54,004 nucleotides of DNA from JBBRMU01 sp038230655 (GCA_038230655.1 JBBRMU010000006.1:1-54004); one strand, 5' to 3'; numbered from the stretch's first letter, positions 16,100-26,100 are shown. Made by a program: numbers and translations. Notes: a model not told the origin generated them from the letters alone.

Positions 16100-17218
16100 A
16101 TGCAACTTTCAACAATCAAAGTCATGGAACAGTACGCGAGAAACGATTCATCCGTCATATCATTAAGTCAGGGCATTCCTTGCATTGAGTGTGATTTCCT
16201 CATAAAAGAAAAGTTACAGAAGATATTATTTAGTTCTATTTTAGATAAATACTCAGAACCACAAGGAATTTTAGAACTAAGAAACTTAATTTCTGTGAGA
16301 AATTCTGATTACTCAGAAAGTGAAGTGCTTGTTACAAATGGTGCAATGGAAGGAATAGCCTCAACTATTTTGTCTCTTCTGGAACCTGGTGATGAGGTCA
16401 TTATCCCGACACCAACCTATCCATCATTTTTTAAAATTGCTGAGACTGCTTCAGTTAAAGTCGTTCCAGCTCCACTCGATGAGAATAATGGCTGGAGTTT
16501 AGATATATCTGAAATAAATAAAAAAATTACTCAGAGAACCAAAGCAGTACTCATCTGCAATCCCAATAACCCAACTGGAACAGTATATTCATCAATAGAA
16601 CTTCAATCTATAGCAAACTTATGTGAAAAAAATAACTTGTATTTGATAGTTGATGAAGTTTACAGAGATATTATCTTTAATAAGTCTTCAGATTCTCAGG
16701 CTTTACGAAACTATAAATCAAAAACAATTAGAGTAAGAAGTTTTTCGAAAAGCTTCGGAATGACGGGATGGAGAGTGGGGTATTTGCTTGCTGACAAGAA
16801 TATAGTTGAGAAGATATTACCAATACATGATAGTATCGCAAACTGCGCTCCAGTTATTTCCCAGTATGCAGCTCTTTATGCACTACTTTTTGACAAAGCA
16901 ATTTTACCAAAGCATCTGAAGATATATGCAGACAATAGGGGAGTAGTACTAAAGACTATAGAGGCATTGTCAGAATATATGAGTTTTTGTCCTCCTGGAG
17001 GGGCTTACTATATATTTCCTAAAATTAATGGCCTTAAAAATTCAGAAAAGTTTTGTCTCGATTTACTAAAAAAAACACAGCTCGCAGTAGTTCCAGGAAA
17101 GGCATTCGGAAGTGGGGGAGAGGGGCATATCAGAATCTGCTTTGGAAAATCTACTGAGGAAGTTGTAAAAGGTCTGGCTAAATTAAAACTTTATCTTAAT
17201 AAATACTATGAAAAATAA
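16100..17218 (+). CDS. PLP-dependent class I/II aminotransferase
   Basis: A 372-residue fold-type I aminotransferase of the aspartate aminotransferase family. Visible motifs are NGAMEGI, PTPTYPSF, NPNNPTGT, the DEVYRD loop, the PLP-binding Lys217 in SFSKSFGMTGWRVGY, and RICFG near the C-terminus. The substrate cannot be read from sequence; Asp, Ala or a related amino acid is likely. It overlaps ddl by 11 bases, so it may supply amino acids for peptidoglycan synthesis, which is inference from context. Confidence 0.9.
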   Translation: MQLSTIKVMEQYARNDSSVISLSQGIPCIECDFLIKEKLQKILFSSILDKYSEPQGILELRNLISVRNSDYSESEVLVTNGAMEGIASTILSLLEPGDEVIIPTPTYPSFFKIAETASVKVVPAPLDENNGWSLDISEINKKITQRTKAVLICNPNNPTGTVYSSIELQSIANLCEKNNLYLIVDEVYRDIIFNKSSDSQALRNYKSKTIRVRSFSKSFGMTGWRVGYLLADKNIVEKILPIHDSIANCAPVISQYAALYALLFDKAILPKHLKIYADNRGVVLKTIEALSEYMSFCPPGGAYYIFPKINGLKNSEKFCLDLLKKTQLAVVPGKAFGSGGEGHIRICFGKSTEEVVKGLAKLKLYLNKYYEK

Positions 17219-18311
17219 ACTAAAGGTTTGCTTATTATTTGGAGGAAAAAGCGGAGAACATGAAGTCTCATTAATGTCGGCGAAATCTGTTTTTGAAGCA
17301 TTAAATAAAGATTCGTATGAGATTTTTCTGGTTGGGATAAATAAGAAAGGTGAGTGGCTACTACATGAAAAAGATGATTATTTGTTAAATTCTAATAATC
17401 CAAAAAAAGTAGAAATAAAAGAGAAGAATTCTAGAAGAGTATTTCCTACAATCGAGAAGAATGTTCCGGCTTTGTTAGATCTTTCAGATGGCAAAATGGT
17501 TGTTCAAGTTGATGTTTTTTTTCTACTAACACACGGAACTTATGGTGAAGATGGAGCAGTTCAAGGCTTATTGGAAATGATGAATGTAGCGTATGTCGGT
17601 GCAGGAATACTTGGATCGGCAATTGGGATGGATAAAGATATAATGAAGAGGCTACTAAGAGAAGCGGGGATTCCTATCGGACCCTTTCACTCATTTAATT
17701 ACTCTGATATCTCAGAATCTCAACTAGATATAGCTATACAAGAGCTCGACTATCCTATCTTTGTAAAACCTGCAAACCTTGGTTCATCAGTCGGAATTTC
17801 GAAAGTTAACAATAAAAAATCTCTTGATAAAGCAATCGAGGAAGCGTTCCAATACGATACTAAAATACTGTTAGAGAAGTGTATTTTAGGAAGAGAAATT
17901 GAGTGTTCTGTACTAGGAAATGATGCCCCAAAAGCGTCCTTACCTGGTGAAGTGATCCCTTCACATGATTTCTATTCATATGAGGCAAAATACATCGATA
18001 AAAATGGAGCAAAACTGGAAATTCCTGCTAAGTTATCAGATCAGCAAGTAGTAGATATCCAACAGTTAGCAGTTAAGACATTTAAAGTTTTACAGTGCGC
18101 TGGAATGGCACGCGTTGACTTCTTTTTGACTCAAGATAATCAACTATATGTTAATGAAATAAATACAATTCCCGGTTTTACAAAAATAAGCATGTATCCA
18201 AAACTCTGGGAAGTTTCAGGTATATCCTACTCTCATCTTTTAGATAAACTCATTACTTTAGCAGTTGAAAAGAAACAACAAAAAGACTCACTAAAACGAA
18301 GTTTTACATAA
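17208..18311 (+). CDS. ddl: D-alanine--D-alanine ligase
   Basis: A 367-residue ATP-grasp ligase that joins two D-Ala for peptidoglycan precursor synthesis in the cytoplasm. Motifs: LFGGKSGEHEVSLMSA, HGTYGEDGAVQGLLE, YVGAGILGSAIGMDK, KPANLGSSVGI, and the metal-binding MARVDFF and NEINTIPGFT. The length is usual. It overlaps the upstream aminotransferase (11 bases), and its 3' end overlaps convergent murF by 8 bases. murF uses the product of this enzyme, so the two neighbours act in successive steps. Confidence 0.96.
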   Translation: MKNKLKVCLLFGGKSGEHEVSLMSAKSVFEALNKDSYEIFLVGINKKGEWLLHEKDDYLLNSNNPKKVEIKEKNSRRVFPTIEKNVPALLDLSDGKMVVQVDVFFLLTHGTYGEDGAVQGLLEMMNVAYVGAGILGSAIGMDKDIMKRLLREAGIPIGPFHSFNYSDISESQLDIAIQELDYPIFVKPANLGSSVGISKVNNKKSLDKAIEEAFQYDTKILLEKCILGREIECSVLGNDAPKASLPGEVIPSHDFYSYEAKYIDKNGAKLEIPAKLSDQQVVDIQQLAVKTFKVLQCAGMARVDFFLTQDNQLYVNEINTIPGFTKISMYPKLWEVSGISYSHLLDKLITLAVEKKQQKDSLKRSFT

Positions 18312-19668
18312 CACCTTTTGTTTTAAGCCAGTAGGAGCTTTGTCTACAAAGTTTTGACTCATCATTTTTGTTACTAAGAAGAAGTTTAACCGCTTCCTCA
18401 AGATAAATGGTATTTTGAGAACCCTTAATTAAAAGTAGTGAATTTTTTTGCAAATGTTGAGTAAGATACTTTCCGGCTTCCTGTGAACTTCCAAACCATC
18501 TAAACTCTTTGACATGTTTTTCTTTTTCTACAAGTGGTAAAACATACTGCTTAGTTAACTCTCCGACCAGATACACATACTCTGCAAAATCAACCAAACG
18601 TTCTGCGACCTCTTCATGCTCCATTTTTGCTTCCTTTCCTAACTCACGCATATCACCGAGCAAAACTGCTGCCGGGCGACTATCGCTATCTTTAAGATCT
18701 TGGACTAAGTTCAAGAAAGCTAATACTGCTACCTTAGACGCGTTATAAGATGAGTCAATAAGGATGCTGTCATGTATTCCCTGAAAAATACTTGCCCTCC
18801 CAGGAGGAAGACTAAAGTTTTCTTCTAATGCAAGTTTGATTTGACTCAGTGATAGACCTGCTGCTGCTCCTACCAGGATCGTTGCAGCAATAACTTCCTG
18901 ATACTCTTCTGGCAAAACGAAAGAGGAAAAATTCACCTCTACTTCTTCTTTTTTATATCTAAAAGTAAAGGCAGTTCCTGTTAAAGAAACTTTATGTTTC
19001 AAATATGAGATATCATTCTCTATTTTTTTACCAAAAAACTGTATTTTCTTTACTTTATTCTTTTTTAAAACATTTTCAATAAAGATGTTGTCTGCGTTTA
19101 CTATCCCAAGTTTACATCCGGATTCAGTTATAATTCTTCCTTTCTCATCAGCTATAGTTTGAACGACTTTTTCTAGTCGTTCGTCACCAACGATCTCTGA
19201 AGAAATAAGTGAGTCAAACTCCTGCGTATGAGTAGGGTGGACATTAAGAAACACCGCAATATCTGGTTTAACAATCGTTAATAAATACTGCATATTTTGA
19301 GGAGGATATGGGCTGTCAATTCCCATCTCAACTACGAGATACTTTACTCCACTTAAATAACTCAATGCCCCGATAGGGGAGAGGAGAATCAATTTTAAGT
19401 AATCAAGGATACTCCTTAACGGTGTTTGAAACCCGAGACTTTTTACTTCTATACCGACTATGCCTAAAGGCAAACCGATTTCTGAGTTCCCTTTTGAGAC
19501 TACCTTTGTAGGGAAGTAGTCTTTTAACATTGAATAGATCGCATTTCTAGCTGAAGACTTTCCAACAGAGCCAGTTATTCCAACAACCGTTGGCTTATAC
19601 AATCTCAAAGCTAGTTTTGCCCAGAAACGAAAATAGTAGAGTAGGGGAGTGACTAACAGCTTTTTCAT
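18304..19668 (-). CDS. murF: MurF-type UDP-MurNAc-peptide D-Ala-D-Ala ligase
   Basis: A 454-residue Mur ligase. The P-loop GITGSVGKSS lies near residue 31, with the central domain (VVEMGIDSPYPPQN, FLNVHPTHTQEF) and C-terminal domain (DSSYNASKVAVLA, LLGDMRELG, LLIKGSQN) typical of MurF. The usual N-terminal UDP-binding domain is replaced by a short hydrophobic segment, so the substrate should be treated with care. Minus-strand TATAAT at 19680-19675 puts +1 exactly on the ATG. It converges on ddl. Confidence 0.88.
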   Translation of the reverse strand: MKKLLVTPLLYYFRFWAKLALRLYKPTVVGITGSVGKSSARNAIYSMLKDYFPTKVVSKGNSEIGLPLGIVGIEVKSLGFQTPLRSILDYLKLILLSPIGALSYLSGVKYLVVEMGIDSPYPPQNMQYLLTIVKPDIAVFLNVHPTHTQEFDSLISSEIVGDERLEKVVQTIADEKGRIITESGCKLGIVNADNIFIENVLKKNKVKKIQFFGKKIENDISYLKHKVSLTGTAFTFRYKKEEVEVNFSSFVLPEEYQEVIAATILVGAAAGLSLSQIKLALEENFSLPPGRASIFQGIHDSILIDSSYNASKVAVLAFLNLVQDLKDSDSRPAAVLLGDMRELGKEAKMEHEEVAERLVDFAEYVYLVGELTKQYVLPLVEKEKHVKEFRWFGSSQEAGKYLTQHLQKNSLLLIKGSQNTIYLEEAVKLLLSNKNDESKLCRQSSYWLKTKGVM

Positions 19669-19697
19669 AAGTATATTATAACCGATACAGATATCTC

Positions 19698-19726
19698 TTG
19701 ACTTGAGTACTTTATAGTACTATATC
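19698..19726 (+). promoter_or_regulatory. Promoter with +1 on the start codon of the 93-aa gene
   Basis: TTGACT (19698-19703), a 17-base spacer and TATATC (19721-19726) place +1 at 19733, the A of the ATG. Confidence 0.6.
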
Positions 19727-19732
19727 TTATAT

Positions 19733-20014
19733 ATGTCATACAAAGAACTGAGTCCAGGACAAAAAATCGTGTACGAAACTCTCTTCAAAGGTTTCGCAAA
19801 GACGGAGTTTGAGAATAGAGATAGAGGACTGCCCAATGAAGTTCATATCGCTAGGCTTGATTATGAAATATCTTCTTCAGAAGATCATCCCTCTATTGTT
19901 AGAGAACCAAATGGTGAGTATATGATGAAAACTTCAGGCGACGAGTCAAATGGAGCCTGGATGGTACTTTCCTTAGTTTCTGCACAAGTCAAAAAACCAA
20001 ACTCTACGTTTTGA
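19733..20014 (+). CDS. Hypothetical protein, 93 aa
   Basis: A 93-residue soluble protein that I do not recognise. It is hydrophilic, has no cysteines and no membrane segment, and is acidic in its centre (EISSSEDHPS). A good promoter with a 17-base spacer ends so that the transcript begins on the ATG, which supports it as a real, leaderless gene. It is flanked by murF (divergent) and the secreted Cys-rich gene (convergent). Confidence 0.65.
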   Translation: MSYKELSPGQKIVYETLFKGFAKTEFENRDRGLPNEVHIARLDYEISSSEDHPSIVREPNGEYMMKTSGDESNGAWMVLSLVSAQVKKPNSTF

Positions 20015-20037
20015 TAGAAGCTTCATACAACTAAACT

Positions 20038-21993
20038 TTATTGGAATAAGTTTCTAAAGAAGTTAAGAACACTGCCAACTATTGAGGTACTGCCTGAATT
20101 TTGAGCTGTTGTATTACCTCGTTGAGGAGTAGTAGACTGTCCACCTTGAGGAGTCTCAGGACCCGCACCGCAACAAAAATCTCTATCGCACTGGAAATCA
20201 TGAGTGCATCTTCCTCCATAGTGTTCACAGTTATTGAAATCACAACTATTTACTAAATCACACCCTGGGTGCTGTTGACAACCTTGAGCACCTGTAGGCA
20301 CTGGTGTTGGACTTGGATTAGTCGGATTAATATCAGCTACCGCTGTTATTGTGCCGGTCGTACCGCAAAAATACTCTGAAGGATTAGTTGAAGTCTCTGA
20401 AAAAAAGAGGTGATAGGTTGCATACGCTGCATAATAATGACCAGTAATGCAGTTAAGACCGTAGCTATGAAGCCCTCCCGATTGACCCCGTTGAACAACT
20501 TCATTCAAATTAGTAAAGGTATGCAAAGTGGTATTAGTACGGCTATCTTTTATTTGCAAACTATCAACAATCACATAAGGATAATAATCCCCATTTGCGT
20601 CAGGAGAAAGATGTGCTTGACCCTGAACCAATGGACGAGGTGTTGGTGTAATTGTTGGTGTTGGCGTCCTTGTGGGAGTAGGAGGAACGGGTGTTAACGT
20701 TCTCGTGGGAGTAGGAGGTACCGGCGTTATTGACGGATGAAAACGTCGGTTTATTTCAACTGTTGCGCTATCAACACCACATTCTAGATTGTAGACGGTT
20801 GCTGCCGTTTCGGGGATTCCATCATTATAATGTACTTCAATATTCGCATGGTCACCCTGATGAGGGCACCTTACAGCAACACTTGAAGTACGGCCAATAT
20901 CTATATCGCCAATGGAAAATTGTTCTGAGTTACCTGATATGTTAACATAAACTGCTTGAGCATTCGGCTGAATGTCTACATTATAAACTCCAATCCTCAT
21001 TGATGGGCGACGATCACATGAGCCTTGACATGGAGTTGGCGTCTTTGTTTTCGGAAGATATTCAACAGGAGTGCCTGAGGCATCAGCTGTTAAATTCATT
21101 GCATGAGTAGTAGTACTGCAATCAAGTCTGATTGGTAAAGAATGAAGAATATTACTCGAGTTATCTGGGTCTTGGTAAAAGACATATAATGTATCAAATT
21201 GGTGATCTGCATCACACCCCATAGAAAGTGGAATACTATAATGAGATCCAATTTCATAATTTCCTAATGATGCATTGAGCCGGTCATGATTTAACGAACT
21301 GGTAAACAATATATTTGTCATGGTTATTGGAATAAATGCATCATTTTGAATACTAATTCGATATCCCGGAGCATCTGGAAACTGACAACGTAATGGATCA
21401 GGAGTGACTGAAACAATGGAAGTTACACTTGGAATGGAAGTCGGAGTTGGAGTGGCGGTGGATGGGGATGGGTTTAGTGTTGGAGGGACAGGAGTACTAG
21501 TGAAAAGAGGTTGTATCAAATCAAGCCGAATTCCTGTTGCACTAGTGCATGATGTCGATAGATCAATAACGGCACAGTTAGTACCAAGGGGGTTCACCCC
21601 ATCATCTCTAGGAATATTACAATAATAACTGTGATTTGAAGGTAATGAATTAACACAGACATTATAAATATTTGTACTATCTCCAGTTGCTACTCCATAC
21701 CATCTAAAAATACCATTACTATCAGTCATTTGATAAGAATTAACACCACCACCACGCTGTTGCAAATTTACTTCGACATTACCAAGAGAGCTATACCCCT
21801 CAGATCCCGTTGGACAGTAATTAGGACGATCTGTAACTAGGTCGAGTACCTTGCCACTCACATTACAACCTGGTGTGGGTGTTCCCGTAGAGTTAAGAGC
21901 TGCTAAATACTTCGTTGATACTCCCTGCACTTGAGGTACGGTTTGTAGGAGCTTGAAGTGCTTTATGTATAGGAGAAACACATAAAGTACCAA
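20038..21993 (-). pseudogene. Large Cys-rich secreted protein, main part (out of frame with its N-terminus)
   Basis: This frame encodes about 650 residues with no ATG start; translation would have to begin at TTG (21993) or by frameshift from the piece at 21893-22201. It contains a carboxypeptidase-regulatory or SdrD-B-like domain (from CNVSGKVLDLVTD, with TDSNGIFRWYG), Pro/Thr linkers, two middle beta-rich domains, a duplicated TPVPPTPTRT linker repeat, a further domain, and a C-terminal Cys-rich module (about ten Cys, GGRCTHDFQCDRDFCCG). It looks like a surface or secreted adhesion-type protein. The nearby DsbA-like enzyme could oxidise it. Confidence 0.75.
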
Positions 21994-22201
21994 TCTGAAT
22001 GTGGGGAGGATGTGTAATATAACTATCTATTGTCGTATTACTAGCTATACTTTGCGTACCTACAGATATTTCGTTAGCACTAGATTTATAAGTATAATTT
22101 CCACGATTTGATAATAAACTTATGCTTATAACCGCTCCCACAAAGAAGAAAAATCCTAACAACGCAACTACACTCTTGATATTTTTATTCAGTGATGACA
22201 T
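21893..22201 (-). pseudogene. N-terminal signal-anchor piece of the frameshifted secreted protein
   Basis: This frame encodes 102 residues starting with a clear signal/anchor (about 9-30, VVALLGFFFFVGAVISISLL), then a Ser/Thr-rich stretch. The large secreted ORF continues downstream in a frame shifted by one base and has no signal peptide of its own. TATAAT at 22223-22218 on the minus strand gives a ten-base leader, so initiation here is plausible. The frames overlap between 21893 and 21993; the join must lie there, and no long homopolymer is present. Confidence 0.65.
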
Positions 22202-22310
22202 ACAATCTATTTACCTGATTATAATAGTCATTATGATGTATTTCTGAATTCTTGTCAATAGAAAATAACTATAAGCTAGATGCGACAGAAACATTTTAGT
22301 ATAATAGGAT

Positions 22311-23363
22311 ATGAATCAAGGTTTCTGGAAAGATCTTATAAAACCAATTATTGGATTAGCGCCTATGGATGGTGTTACGGATGCCGCATGCAGATTTATC
22401 GCCGATAAATACGGAAAGCCTGATCTGCTGTTTACGGAGTTCACATCCGTTGAAGGTATTGTACATGGAGCTGATAAACTTCTTGATGCCTTTATTTATC
22501 ACAAATCTGATACGCCCACAGTTGCACAAATTTTTGGGGCAGACCCCGAAGCATTTTATAAAGTCGCCTTTATTTTAGGAGAAATGGGCTTTGATGGAAT
22601 TGATATTAATATGGGCTGTCCAGATCATAACGTTGCAAAGAAAGGTGGAGGGGCGGGACTCATTCTCACACCAAAGCTAGCTCAGGAAATTATTAAAAGA
22701 ACACAGGAGGGAACACGCGATTGGGGAGAGGGGAAAGATATAAAAAGACTAGGTCTGCCAGATCAAATCACAGATTATGTTGTGAAATATAAAGAAACGC
22801 GTAAAATTAGTGACCTTAAAAACCCGCTTCCAGTATCTGTGAAAACACGAATAGGTTTCGATAAAATAGTTACTGAGGAGTGGATTGCAAATTTGCTGGA
22901 AGTAGAACCCGTTAATATTACTGTTCACGGAAGAACCCTAGCACAACTTTACTCAGGAGAAGCAAACTGGGAAGAGATAGGAAAGGCTGCAGAGTTGGCA
23001 CATAAAACTCAAACTACTCTTTTAGGAAATGGTGATCTTAAATCTCTAGAAGACGCACGTGAGAGAGTCATAAAATATAATACAGATGGCGCTTTAATTG
23101 GAAGAGCAGCCTGGGGGAACCCGTGGATGTTTCAGTCAATCCCCGGGCTTGACACGACTCTCCGTTTAAAAACAGCATTAGAACACTGTCAGGAATTTGT
23201 TAGACTACTTCCAAGAGGCCACTTTCTTTCCATCAGAAAACACCTTGCCTGGTACTGTAAAGGATTTGATAACGCTTCTGATGTGCGGGCAAAACTAACA
23301 AGAGTAAGTACCGTTGAAGATATAAGACATATAGTCGAAGAGTATATTGGCTCCTTAAATTAA
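22311..23363 (+). CDS. dus: tRNA-dihydrouridine synthase
   Basis: A 350-residue FMN-dependent Dus-family TIM barrel that reduces uridines in the tRNA D-loop. Motifs: LAPMDGVTDAACRFI, the catalytic Cys in NMGCPDHNVAKKGGGAGL, SVKTRIGF, ITVHGRTLAQLYSG and LLGNGDLKSLEDA, then the C-terminal helical domain. An insertion of about 40 residues follows the Cys motif. TATAAT at 22300-22305 puts +1 within one base of the ATG. Its 3' end overlaps the opposing formyltransferase by 9 bases. The subfamily (A, B or C) is not certain. Confidence 0.93.
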   Translation: MNQGFWKDLIKPIIGLAPMDGVTDAACRFIADKYGKPDLLFTEFTSVEGIVHGADKLLDAFIYHKSDTPTVAQIFGADPEAFYKVAFILGEMGFDGIDINMGCPDHNVAKKGGGAGLILTPKLAQEIIKRTQEGTRDWGEGKDIKRLGLPDQITDYVVKYKETRKISDLKNPLPVSVKTRIGFDKIVTEEWIANLLEVEPVNITVHGRTLAQLYSGEANWEEIGKAAELAHKTQTTLLGNGDLKSLEDARERVIKYNTDGALIGRAAWGNPWMFQSIPGLDTTLRLKTALEHCQEFVRLLPRGHFLSIRKHLAWYCKGFDNASDVRAKLTRVSTVEDIRHIVEEYIGSLN

Positions 23364-23957
23364 GATAACTTTCCCAGATTGAATATCTTTTAATAATGCT
23401 ATTATTGTCGCAATCTCCATTGCTTGTACTCTGAACCTTAAGGTCTCCACAGTATCATATGCCAAAACTTTTACTTTACTCTGAGATAAAATAGTTCCTT
23501 TATCATATTCCTCATCGATTGCATGGATTGTTACTCCCGTTACTTTCTCTTTAGAATCAAGAACCGCCTTATGTACCGCGTCTCCCCAGAGGCCTGCATG
23601 AAGCGGGATTAAAGCTGGATGAACATTAAGAATTTTACCTGGGAAATTTCTTCTCGTAACTTCACCAACTTTTTTCATATATCCGCTTAAAATAATAAGA
23701 TTAGCTTTGTGTTTGAGGAGAGCAGAACTTATTGCTTCATCTGATGAGTTAAAAGAACCAAGTGACTGATCACTTATATGGTAGTACGGTATTTTTTGTT
23801 CCTCCGCAAACTGCAGAGCAGGTGAGTCACTGTTATTACTGATAATAACTTTCGGTTTCCCTGATAAGATCTTTGCGTGTAAGGCAGAGATTATTCCTCT
23901 CATAACAGTCCCGTTATGGGAAGTGAGGAAAGCTAATTTAAGCGCATGTAACTTCAT
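23355..23957 (-). CDS. PurN-like formyltransferase
   Basis: A 200-residue formyltransferase-fold protein close to phosphoribosylglycinamide formyltransferase (GART/PurN). The Asn-His pair is in ILNVHPALIP, and the Asp loop is HAIDEEYDKGTI. The N-terminal phosphate-binding loop is SHNGTVMRGI rather than the usual GxGSNLQA type, so the substrate may differ. No other purine gene is in the window. It could be a real PurN or another folate-dependent transferase. It converges on dus with a 9-base overlap. Confidence 0.8.
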   Translation of the reverse strand: MKLHALKLAFLTSHNGTVMRGIISALHAKILSGKPKVIISNNSDSPALQFAEEQKIPYYHISDQSLGSFNSSDEAISSALLKHKANLIILSGYMKKVGEVTRRNFPGKILNVHPALIPLHAGLWGDAVHKAVLDSKEKVTGVTIHAIDEEYDKGTILSQSKVKVLAYDTVETLRFRVQAMEIATIIALLKDIQSGKVILI

Positions 23958-24021
23958 AGGGACAATTTAACTAATGATAACAGATGACTTAATTTTTATT
24001 TGATTTTACACTTTGTGGGTG

Positions 24022-24027
24022 TATAAT
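24022..24027 (+). promoter_or_regulatory. -10 box with +1 on the ATG at 24034
   Basis: TATAAT, with TTGATT (24000-24005) 16 bases upstream, predicts a start at 24034, which is an in-frame ATG. It fixes the start seven codons inside the longest open frame. Confidence 0.6.
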
Positions 24028-24033
24028 AGAGGC

Positions 24034-24732
24034 ATGGCGATAGAAAGAGTAAATTCATTCTTCGGAGGTAAAATAAATATATCTAGAGAACTTCAACCCG
24101 GAAAAAGTTTTATAGTCAATAATCTCTATAATGATAGTGGCGATGAATTAATTCATAAGAGAACAACAGTGAAGGCGCTATCATCTGATTCAGTTGAAGT
24201 GACAGAGTTTGTAAAACAATATCTTATAGACGGAAAACGTCTTACCAAAGAAGACGAGGAAAATGAGGATTCTACATCGTTTGTATTGAAACGTGATGAA
24301 ATTAATCTAGAAACAACTGCATGTTTTGGTGAACTAGTGGGGTGGAAACAGCTTTATAGATACAAACCGTCAGAAGGCACTGAAAGCGATTCATCAGATA
24401 AAAGTGGTAAGGATTCCAATTCCACACTAAAAAGCAGTAAAATCGAAAAAATTGCAAGAAAAATTGGCATCCTACCATCTGAAGAAAAGCAGCTAGAAAT
24501 TGATAGATTGTACGTCGAAGATATTGAAGCTATGAAAGCTCGAAATAAGGAAAATGACAGAATAATACATCAGTTAGTTAATCACTCTAATGCATGCACA
24601 TCTGAGATAGAGTATCTACTCGGAATGTCAAATTATGATCCACACCCAAATCGACCCGTAGCTTTTGATGAGTGCACTCACACAGATGAAGAAATTTTTG
24701 GTTATCCTACCAATGAGGTTTCAGAAGAGTAA
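24034..24732 (+). CDS. Hypothetical protein, 232 aa
   Basis: A 232-residue soluble acidic protein that I do not recognise. The N-terminal half looks beta-rich (INISRELQPGKSFIVNNLY). A Ser/Asp/Lys-rich low-complexity linker (about 118-140) is followed by a helical region with KIARKIGILPSEEKQLEIDRL. Two Cys lie in the C-terminal part. There is no signal peptide or membrane segment. The start is chosen from the promoter position. It is convergent with the SGNH hydrolase gene. Confidence 0.7.
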   Translation: MAIERVNSFFGGKINISRELQPGKSFIVNNLYNDSGDELIHKRTTVKALSSDSVEVTEFVKQYLIDGKRLTKEDEENEDSTSFVLKRDEINLETTACFGELVGWKQLYRYKPSEGTESDSSDKSGKDSNSTLKSSKIEKIARKIGILPSEEKQLEIDRLYVEDIEAMKARNKENDRIIHQLVNHSNACTSEIEYLLGMSNYDPHPNRPVAFDECTHTDEEIFGYPTNEVSEE

Positions 24733-24764
24733 AATCAAACTTCGCAGCCAAATACTGAACTTCA

Positions 24765-25718
24765 TTAATTCAACTTTATCGACTCCGCAATAGTCTTAGC
24801 GATAAACTCATGTCCATCCTGAGATGGATGTATCCCGTCACTCACACTTATGTCTTCTTTCTTACCTTCTTTGCCATTTTTACTGTCTTTATCTAAAGAC
24901 GGTGTATAGGCGTCAATTAAGGGGACATTTAAAGCTTTTGCAAGTCCAATAACATTTTCCATCAACTCGATAACATGTCCTGAGTGAATGGTGGCATAGT
25001 CGTCTTCCCAGTTGACCCCGTTTGGACCGTCTCCGTACTTTGCTCTAAGAGGTGCAACTTCTGCAAGAATATAGACATTAGGAGTAACTTTTTGCACTTT
25101 CTGGATTAGCTGAGTGTACGTTAACCAGTGCCAGTTGCGATCATAGGGATTTGGAGGATTATTTGCATATGAACCAACGATAATAATATCTGGTTTCAAA
25201 TCCGGAACTGCTGGATAGTTCCTGATACCATACTTAAACTCTTTATCAAAGCTCTCAAGTCCATCTTTAACAGTGGTTGCGCCTTTCCCATAGTTGTAAA
25301 TAAGAAATTCAGTCTCAGGATACTTCGTTTTTAAACTTTTCTGCAAATACTCTCCAGTCTCTCCCATGGTATCTTCAAAAGAGTCACCGATAATGGCAAT
25401 CTTATAAGTTTTCTTTATCGGAGTAGGGGAGGGTGTTGGCGTAATAACTTTATAAATTATTTTAGGAGTTAAGTTAACCGTTTTTGCACCAAGAACTTCG
25501 TTTTCCTTATTTGAACCTTGAGGATCTATATCTCTCGCTAAAGTAGACTGGTTTGCAAAAAAACCCACATGTAAAAAGTAGCTTAAGGCAATAGCTGCGA
25601 CTATAACTTCAAGTCCCATCACCAGCACAAATTTTTTCCCAAACGATGATGGCTTCTGTTGTTCAGATGATTCATCTTCGAGTTCTAGATCTAGAACAGA
25701 CTGCGGAGTTTCTTCCAT
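24765..25718 (-). CDS. Membrane-anchored SGNH/GDSL-family hydrolase
   Basis: A 317-residue protein with a cytoplasmic N-terminus, one membrane segment (about 31-52), a Pro/Thr linker (TPTPSPTPIKK) and an extracellular SGNH hydrolase domain: block I IGDSFEDT, the Gly of YGKGATTV, the Asn of YANNPPNP, and block V DGIHPSQDGH with the catalytic Asp and His. Such enzymes are esterases or lipases, often deacetylating glycans; the substrate is unknown. TACACT at 25732-25727 gives a two-base leader. Confidence 0.85.
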   Translation of the reverse strand: MEETPQSVLDLELEDESSEQQKPSSFGKKFVLVMGLEVIVAAIALSYFLHVGFFANQSTLARDIDPQGSNKENEVLGAKTVNLTPKIIYKVITPTPSPTPIKKTYKIAIIGDSFEDTMGETGEYLQKSLKTKYPETEFLIYNYGKGATTVKDGLESFDKEFKYGIRNYPAVPDLKPDIIIVGSYANNPPNPYDRNWHWLTYTQLIQKVQKVTPNVYILAEVAPLRAKYGDGPNGVNWEDDYATIHSGHVIELMENVIGLAKALNVPLIDAYTPSLDKDSKNGKEGKKEDISVSDGIHPSQDGHEFIAKTIAESIKLN

Positions 25719-25941
25719 TACTATTCAGTGTATTGAAAAAAAAACCTCTTTGCAAGCTTAAATACAGGTTGATTAAATACAATTGTTGAGTATAGTACAT
25801 TGTTCTTTTCTACATCAATGTTTAAACTACATATATTATTATATTCCACAAAGAATATGGAAATACAGACACAGGTGGGATACACCACGCACAACACTAT
25901 TAACTGTTGAGAGATCTGAAAGGAATCATATCCGGGTATGA
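25719..25941. other. Intergenic sequence without a recognised gene
   Basis: AT-rich sequence between the SGNH hydrolase and the PC4-like fragment. A plausible coding-like stretch (frame ending at TGA 25939-25941) precedes the PC4 fragment in the same frame but carries no recognisable domain. Nothing else was seen. Confidence 0.4.
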
Positions 25942-26094
25942 GAGACGTTATTTAAAGAAAAGGAGTACATTGACATAAGAATATTCAACAAAAATAGAGA
26001 AGGGGAGTTTATTCCTACCAAAAAAGGGGTGACTTTACCAAAAGTTACAATGAAGGAACTTATAAAAGGAATGTCAAAATTAAAGATGCAGTAA
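25942..26094 (+). pseudogene. Remnant of a PC4-like ssDNA-binding protein
   Basis: The frame after TGA 25939-25941 encodes 50 residues containing YIDIRIFNKNREGEFIPTKK and then GVTLP. This matches the core of the PC4/YdbC-type transcriptional coactivator fold (VDIRIW...G.W.PTKKGISL). There is no ATG ahead of the domain, and the upstream frame is closed by TGA, so the gene is truncated or frameshifted, possibly near the A run at 25958-25961. A 13-bp hairpin follows the stop. It could be translated from a non-standard start, but decay is likelier. Confidence 0.6.
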
Positions 26095-26100
26095 CCAAAC

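Noticed and set aside
20640..20730. DNA tandem repeat as a mobile or CRISPR element
   Set aside because: The near-repeat encodes the duplicated Pro/Thr linker (TPVPPTPTRT) of the secreted protein and is explained by coding.
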